From: Azospirillum thiophilum
Lineage (GTDB): Bacteria; Pseudomonadota; Alphaproteobacteria; Azospirillales; Azospirillaceae
Reading direction: 5' to 3'
Assembly: GCF_001305595.1 (NCBI RefSeq)
Contig: NZ_CP012404.1
Coordinates: 620,001-684,000, forward strand
DNA: 64,000 nucleotides
The first letter of the stretch is position 1, and each line of letters opens with the position of its first letter. Shown here in pieces: positions 58,903 to 64,000 of this stretch. The position numbers were made by a program, and so were the translations under genes. The notes below the pieces were generated by a model, which saw nothing but the letters and a program-made list of their open reading frames with translations, did no database searches and was not told the origin of the DNA.

Positions 58903-59111
58903 ACCGACCGGTTCTCGACCCGGTATCGGGTGCTCGGGATCACCGCCGAGCCGGTCGCCCGCGGTTGGAACGCCAATACCGGTCGACGTATGTCGGCGCG
59001 GGAAAAAATCGGCACGGTCCCCCGACGAATCTGCGGCGCCGCCCCGTATCACGGAGCAGACAGACAGAGCGGGGCGGCCCTGCGGCCGTCCGGACAAGCG
59101 TCGGGACAGTC

Positions 59112-60464
59112 ATGACGATTCGTTGGAAGCCGGTGGTGACCGGTGTGATTCTCGCCGGTCTGGTCGGCGGCGTCGGTTACGCGGTCCAGCACAAGCTGAC
59201 CGCCCCGGCGGTTCCCCATGCTGCCGGTGCCGGCGGCCCGCCGCCCGGCCCGCCCGGCGCTCCTCCGGGGGGACCGGGGAGCGGGCGCGGCGCCGTGGTG
59301 GCGGTGCAGGCCGGCACCGTGGCGCGTGAGGACGTGCCGATCTGGTTCGACGGCATCGGCACGGTCCAGGCCTTCAACAGCGTCACCGTGCGCGCCCGCG
59401 TCGACGGCGAGCTGCAACGCGTCTCGCTCCAGGAGGGGCAGCTGGTCAAGGCCGGTGACCTGCTGGCGACCATCGATTCCCGCCCGCTCCAGGCCCAGCT
59501 CGCCCAGGCGGAGGCGAAAAAGGCGCAGGACGAGGCGCTGCTCGCCAACGCGCGGCGCGACCTGGAGCGCAACATGAACCTGAAGGAGTTCGCGTCGCGC
59601 CAGACCGTGGATACCCAGCGCGCGCTGGTCGCCCAGTACGAGGCGCAGATCCGCGCCGACGAGGCGGCGATCGAGGCGGTGCAGGTCCAGCTGAACTACA
59701 CCGCCGTCACCGCGCCGATCAGCGGCCGCATCGGCCTGCGCGCCGTCGACCAGGGCAACGTGGTGCGGGCCAGCGACCAGAACGGCATCGCCACCATCAC
59801 CCAGATCCAGCCCATCGCCGTCATCTTCACCCTGCCTGAGAAGCAGCTTCAGGCGATTCTCGCCGCCCAGGCCGACGGCCCGGTCAAGGTCGAGGCGCAG
59901 GATCGCGAGGGCCGGCGCGTGCTCGACACCGGCAAGCTGGCGGTGGTGGACAATCTGATCGACAGCGGCACCGGCACCATCCGCCTCAAGGCCGAGATGC
60001 CCAACGACCCGCAGAAGCTGTGGCCGGGCCAGTTCGTCAATGTCCGCCTGCTGTCCGCCATCCGCCGCGGCGCCACCACGGTGCCGGCGACGGTGGTGCA
60101 GCGCGGGCCGCAGGGTACCTACGCCTATGTCCTCAAGGACGACCTGACGGTCGAACAGCGCCCGATCAGGGTCGCCCGCCAGGAGGAGAACAAGGCGATC
60201 GTCGACGAGGGGCTGACCCCCGGCGAGCGCGTGGTGGTGGACGGCCAGTACCGGCTGCAGCCCGGCTCCAAGGTGCGGATCGTCGAGCCCATCGCCTCGG
60301 CGGCACCGGCCGGAGCGGCCTCCACCCCCGCCCCCCTCACCGCCCCCGCCGCCACGCCGGACAACGCCCCCGCCGCGCGCGAGGAGCGTAGGCGCGAGCG
60401 GCAGCCGCATGACGGCGCCTCTCCGGGCACCGCCGGCCCGCGCGACGGGCGGCAGCCCTCATGA
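59112..60464 (+). CDS. RND efflux periplasmic adaptor (MdtA-like)
   Basis: Membrane-fusion protein of 450 aa. It has one N-terminal membrane anchor (WKPVVTGVILAGLVGGVGYAV), a Gly/Pro-rich linker, a lipoyl half-motif (VTVRARVDGELQRVSLQEGQLV), a coiled-coil hairpin (LAQAEAKKAQDEALLAN), a beta-barrel (IQPIAVIFTLPEKQL), and a disordered Pro/Ala-rich C-terminal tail. It links the inner-membrane pump to an outer-membrane channel. It overlaps the pump gene by four bases (ATGA). No TolC-type gene is in the window. Confidence 0.93.
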   Translation: MTIRWKPVVTGVILAGLVGGVGYAVQHKLTAPAVPHAAGAGGPPPGPPGAPPGGPGSGRGAVVAVQAGTVAREDVPIWFDGIGTVQAFNSVTVRARVDGELQRVSLQEGQLVKAGDLLATIDSRPLQAQLAQAEAKKAQDEALLANARRDLERNMNLKEFASRQTVDTQRALVAQYEAQIRADEAAIEAVQVQLNYTAVTAPISGRIGLRAVDQGNVVRASDQNGIATITQIQPIAVIFTLPEKQLQAILAAQADGPVKVEAQDREGRRVLDTGKLAVVDNLIDSGTGTIRLKAEMPNDPQKLWPGQFVNVRLLSAIRRGATTVPATVVQRGPQGTYAYVLKDDLTVEQRPIRVARQEENKAIVDEGLTPGERVVVDGQYRLQPGSKVRIVEPIASAAPAGAASTPAPLTAPAATPDNAPAAREERRRERQPHDGASPGTAGPRDGRQPS

Positions 60465-63400
60465 ACATCTCCGCCCCCTTCATCCTGCGGCCGGTCGCCA
60501 CCGGGCTGCTGATGCTGGCGGTCGTGCTGCTCGGCCTGCTCGGCTACAGCGCGCTGCCGATCTCGTCGCTGCCGACGGTCGATTTCCCGACGGTGCGCGT
60601 CACCACCCAGTTGCCGGGGGCGGCGCCCGACGTGATGGCGTCCTCCGTCACCGCGCCGCTGGAACGCCAGCTCGGCCAGATCGCCGGCATCTCCTCGATG
60701 ATCTCGACCAGCTCCTTCGGGCTGTCGGTCATCACCCTGCAGTTCGACCTGACCCGCGACATCGACGCCGCCTCGCAGGACGTGCAGTCGGCGATCAGCG
60801 CGGCGTCCGGCACGCTGCCCAAGGGGCTGCCCAATCCGCCAGTCTACGACAAGGTCAACCCGGCCGACACGCCGGTCATGGTGCTGGCGCTGAGTTCGGA
60901 CTCCCTGCGGCTGGAGACTGTCAGCGACGCCGCCGACACGCTGCTGGCGCAGAAGCTGTCCCAGGTCGAGGGCGTCGGCTATGTCGGGATCGAGGGCGGC
61001 CTGCGCCCCGCCGTGCGCGTGCAGGTCAACCCGGCCGCCGTCGCCGGGCTCGGGCTGACGCTGGAGGATGTGCGGACCACCATCACCCAGGCCAACGTCA
61101 ACGCGCCGAAGGGCAGCTTCGATGGGCCGCGCCAATCCTGGTCGATCGGCGTCAACGACCAGATCGAGACCGCCGCCGCCTACCGCCCGATCATCGTCAC
61201 CTACAAGAACGGCGGGCCGGTGCGGCTGAGCGACATCGGCACCGTGGTCGATTCGGTGGAGAACACCCGGCTGGCGGCGTGGCACGACGGCAAGCCGGCG
61301 GTGCTGCTGAACGTGCTGCGCCAGCCCGGCGCCAACATCATCGACACGGTCGACCGCATCCGCGCGCTGCTGCCGTCGCTCCAGTCGACGCTGCCGCCGC
61401 AGATCCAGATGGCGGTGCTGACCGACCGGACCGAGACCATCCGCGCCTCGGTGGTCGACGTGCAGAAGACGCTGGTGCTGACCGCCGGGCTGGTGGTGCT
61501 GGTGATCTTCCTGTTCCTGCGCAAGGCGTGGGCGACGGTGATCCCGGCGGCGGCGCTGCCGCTGTCGCTGATCGGCACCTTCGGCATCATGGCGCTGTGC
61601 GGCTTCAGCCTGGACAATTTGTCGTTGATGGCGCTGACAATCGCGTCGGGCTTCGTCGTCGACGACGCCATCGTGATGATCGAGAACATCGTCCGCCACA
61701 TCGAGAAAGGCGAGAAGCCGCTGCAGGCCGCCCTCAAGGGCGCCCGCCAGATCGGCTTCACGGTCGTTTCGCTGACCCTGTCGCTGATCGCGGTGTTCAT
61801 CCCGCTGCTGTTCATGGGCGGGGTGGTCGGCCGGCTGTTCCGCGAATTCGCCATCACGCTGTCCATCGCCGTGCTGGTGTCGGCGGTGATCTCGCTGACG
61901 CTGACGCCGATGATGTGCGCCCGCCTGCTGAAACCGGAAACCGAAAGCAAGCCCAACGCCCTGTTCCGCTGGACCGAGCGCGGTTTCGACGCCCTCCTGA
62001 ACGGCTACGCCGCGTCGCTGCGCGTCGTGCTGCGCCACCAGCCGGCGACGCTGGCCGTCACCATCGCCACGCTGGTGGCGACGCTCTATCTCTACGACGT
62101 CATGCCCAAGGGCTTCCTGCCGCAGCAGGACACCGGCGTCATCGTCGGCGTGACCGACGCCGCCCCCTCCATCTCGGTCAAGGCGATGGCGGAGCGCCAG
62201 CGCGAGGTCGCCGACATCGTGCGGCGCGATCCCGACGTCGCCGGGGTGGCGAGCTTCGTCGGCACCGGCACGGTGAACGCCACCACCAACACCGGCAGCC
62301 TGACCATCTCGCTGAAGCCGCGCGGCGAGCGCGGCGCCTCGGCGGAGGAGATCATCGCCCGGCTGCGCGACGCCACCTCCGGCCTGAAGGGCGTCTCGCT
62401 GTTCATGCAGGCGGTGCAGGACGTGCAGATCGACAGCCGGGTCAGCCGCACCCAGTACCAGTACGTGTTGCAGGACGCCGACCCGCAGGAGCTGGAGCGC
62501 TGGACCCCGCGCCTGCTCGACGCCCTGCGGGCAAGGCCGGAGCTGACCGACGTCGCCACCGACCAGCAGCCGGACGGGCTGCAGGTCTACCTCACCATCG
62601 ACCGCGACGCCGCCAGCCGCCTGCACGTCCTGCCCCAGGCCATCGACGACACCCTCTATGACGCCTTCGGCCAGCGCCAGGTCTCGACCATCTACACCCA
62701 GACCAACCAGTACCGGGTGATCCTGGAGGTCGAGCCGTCCTTCCAGATGGATCCGTCCTCCCTGTCCAAGATCTATGTGAAGAGCAGCGGCGGAGGCGTC
62801 GTGCCCCTGGGCGCGGTGGTGTCGGTGGAGCGCCGGACCGCCCCGCTCGTCATCACCCACCAGGGCCAGTTCCCCTCCGTCACCCTCTCCTTCAACGTGG
62901 CGCCCGGCGTCTCGCTGGGGGCGGCGGTGACGGCGATCCAGCAGGCGCGTGACGGCATCGGCATGCCGGCCACCGCGACCGCCCGCTTCGCCGGCACCGC
63001 GGCGGAGTTCCGCCAGTCGCTGGACACCCAGCCCTGGCTGATCCTGGCGGCGGTGGTCGCCGTCTACATCGTGCTGGGCGTGCTGTACGAGAGCACGATC
63101 CACCCGATCACCATCCTGTCGACCCTGCCGTCCGCCGGCATCGGCGCGCTGCTGGCGCTGATGGCGACCGGGCACGACCTGTCGCTGATCGCGCTGGTCG
63201 GCATCGTGCTGCTGATCGGCATCGTCAAGAAGAACGCGATCATGATGATCGACTTCGCGCTGGAGGCCGAGCGCCACCAGGGCATGGCGCCGGAACGCTC
63301 GATCTACGAGGCGTCGCTGCTGCGCTTCCGCCCGATCATGATGACGACGATGGCGGCCCTGCTGGGCGCCCTGCCGCTGGCGCTGGAAACCGGCACCGGA

Positions 63401-63637
63401 TCGGAGCTGCGCCGGCCGATGGGCATCGCCATCGTCGGCGGGCTGGTGCTGAGCCAGGTGCTGACGCTCTACACCACGCCGGTCGTCTATCTCTACATGG
63501 ACCGGCTGGGCAACCGGCTGGGCCGCTGGCTGCGCCCCGGACGCAAGGCGGCGGCGCTGCCGGGCAACGACCGCTCGCCCGGCAGCACGCCGGACAGCTC
63601 CCCCGGCAGTTCGCCGGGCCAAGCCGCGGCGGAGTGA
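60461..63637 (+). CDS. RND efflux pump permease (MdtB-like)
   Basis: Inner-membrane proton-driven drug pump of 1058 aa, with 12 membrane helices and two large periplasmic loops. It begins NISAPFILRPVATGLLMLAVV. The proton-relay aspartates lie in the TM4 segment FVVDDAIVMIENI, and the TM10 Lys in IVKKNAIMMIDFAL. It resembles MdtB of the MdtABC bile-salt and novobiocin pump, which is a hetero-multimer with MdtC, encoded next. The Pro/Ser-rich tail (PGSTPDSSPGSSPG) is not conserved. Confidence 0.93.
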   Translation: MNISAPFILRPVATGLLMLAVVLLGLLGYSALPISSLPTVDFPTVRVTTQLPGAAPDVMASSVTAPLERQLGQIAGISSMISTSSFGLSVITLQFDLTRDIDAASQDVQSAISAASGTLPKGLPNPPVYDKVNPADTPVMVLALSSDSLRLETVSDAADTLLAQKLSQVEGVGYVGIEGGLRPAVRVQVNPAAVAGLGLTLEDVRTTITQANVNAPKGSFDGPRQSWSIGVNDQIETAAAYRPIIVTYKNGGPVRLSDIGTVVDSVENTRLAAWHDGKPAVLLNVLRQPGANIIDTVDRIRALLPSLQSTLPPQIQMAVLTDRTETIRASVVDVQKTLVLTAGLVVLVIFLFLRKAWATVIPAAALPLSLIGTFGIMALCGFSLDNLSLMALTIASGFVVDDAIVMIENIVRHIEKGEKPLQAALKGARQIGFTVVSLTLSLIAVFIPLLFMGGVVGRLFREFAITLSIAVLVSAVISLTLTPMMCARLLKPETESKPNALFRWTERGFDALLNGYAASLRVVLRHQPATLAVTIATLVATLYLYDVMPKGFLPQQDTGVIVGVTDAAPSISVKAMAERQREVADIVRRDPDVAGVASFVGTGTVNATTNTGSLTISLKPRGERGASAEEIIARLRDATSGLKGVSLFMQAVQDVQIDSRVSRTQYQYVLQDADPQELERWTPRLLDALRARPELTDVATDQQPDGLQVYLTIDRDAASRLHVLPQAIDDTLYDAFGQRQVSTIYTQTNQYRVILEVEPSFQMDPSSLSKIYVKSSGGGVVPLGAVVSVERRTAPLVITHQGQFPSVTLSFNVAPGVSLGAAVTAIQQARDGIGMPATATARFAGTAAEFRQSLDTQPWLILAAVVAVYIVLGVLYESTIHPITILSTLPSAGIGALLALMATGHDLSLIALVGIVLLIGIVKKNAIMMIDFALEAERHQGMAPERSIYEASLLRFRPIMMTTMAALLGALPLALETGTGSELRRPMGIAIVGGLVLSQVLTLYTTPVVYLYMDRLGNRLGRWLRPGRKAAALPGNDRSPGSTPDSSPGSSPGQAAAE

Positions 63638-63642
63638 CGGCG

Positions 63643-64000
63643 ATGTCGCTCTCCACCCCCTTCATCCAGCGCCCGGTCGGCACCTCGCTGCTGATGGTCG
63701 GGCTGATGATCCTCGGCATGGTCGCCTACCGCTTCCTGCCGGTGGCACCGCTGCCGCAGGTGGAGTTCCCGACCATCGTCGTCACCGCGTCCCTTCCCGG
63801 CGCCAGCCCGGAGACGATGGCGGCCTCGGTCGCCACGCCCTTGGAACGGCGGCTGTCCCGCATCGCCGGCGTGTCGGAGATGACCTCGAACAGCAAGCTC
63901 GGCAGCACCTCGGTCGTCGTGCAGTTCGACCTCGACCGCGATGTCGAGGCGGCGTCGCGCGACGTCCAGGCCGCCATCAACGCGGCCGGCGGCGACCTGC
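63643..64000 (+). CDS. RND efflux pump permease (MdtC-like), 5' part
   Basis: First 119 residues of a second RND pump subunit, cut by the window end. It starts MSLSTPFIQRPVGTSLLMVG with TM1 and the beginning of the porter domain (PLERRLSRIAGVSEMTS). GGAGTGACGG precedes the ATG, five bases after the MdtB-like stop. Two different pump genes in a row are the mark of MdtBC-type systems. Confidence 0.9.
   Translation, partial: MSLSTPFIQRPVGTSLLMVGLMILGMVAYRFLPVAPLPQVEFPTIVVTASLPGASPETMAASVATPLERRLSRIAGVSEMTSNSKLGSTSVVVQFDLDRDVEAASRDVQAAINAAGGDL

Noticed and set aside
60125..63622. Open frame of 1165 codons opposite the RND pump
   Set aside because: It is a shadow of the pump coding strand without any recognisable domain.

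Overview
The window is GC-rich, densely coded DNA from what is almost certainly an alphaproteobacterium. The Rhodospirillales are likely, and an Azospirillum-like genome is the best guess. This rests on the run hisG, hisD, UPF0262, LMW-phosphatase, infA, maf, RNase G, yacG, tRNA-Phe, a candidate SAM-II-type riboswitch (a class typical of alphaproteobacteria), short-form HisG and multi-gene chemosensory clusters. The assignment comes from gene content only; no database search was made.

Layout. (1) 3-623: 3' part of an ABC-2 permease. (2) 640-11058, minus strand: a ten-gene chemosensory operon (receiver, CheC, soluble MCP, triple-CheW, CheB, HEAT-repeat protein, CheR, receiver, CheA, STAS-like), mostly joined by stop/start overlaps. 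(3) 11297-15145: a giant TPR/glycosyltransferase-like protein built from two copies of one module, with a palindromic repeat inserted in frame. (4) 15117-19070, minus strand: a MetQ-MetN-MetI-MetQ methionine importer plus a 66-aa protein, behind a sigma-70-like promoter and a candidate SAM-II-type riboswitch. (5) 19241-28969: housekeeping block hisG, hisD, UPF0262, phosphatase, infA, maf, rng, yacG, tRNA-Phe, interrupted by a hybrid histidine kinase and a lytic-transglycosylase-like protein. (6) 29118-29981: a decayed IS6-type element and the remnant of another. (7) 30002-40972: a divergent catabolic locus. Leftward run a TAXI-TRAP transporter, two predicted sulfite/sulfate exporters (YeiH and TauE/SafE families) and a GntR/FCD regulator. 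Rightward run a TPP enzyme resembling sulfoacetaldehyde acetyltransferase (Xsc), a GMC oxidoreductase and a beta-hydroxyacid dehydrogenase. (8) 41117-58902: a second catabolic block with LysR and GntR/UTRA regulators, two biotin-dependent carboxyltransferases with separate biotinyl carriers, a single biotin carboxylase, a DctPQM TRAP transporter, an MBL-fold lactonase-like hydrolase, an amidohydrolase, an MmgE/PrpD protein and a two-subunit ADP-forming acyl-CoA synthetase. (9) 59112-64000: an MdtABC-like RND efflux operon cut by the window end.

How it works together. Region 7 reads as uptake of an organosulfonate, oxidation of an alcohol to a sulfo-aldehyde, C-S cleavage by the TPP enzyme and export of sulfite. 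The two divergent promoters carry similar TTGTCGACAA-type palindromes at their -35 boxes, which fits one regulator for both arms. Region 8 looks like import of an organic acid, CoA activation and biotin-dependent carboxylation; the substrate cannot be read from sequence. A shared AATCATATAT-type motif upstream of three of its transcription units suggests a common regulator.

No CRISPR array, rRNA or intact prophage was seen.
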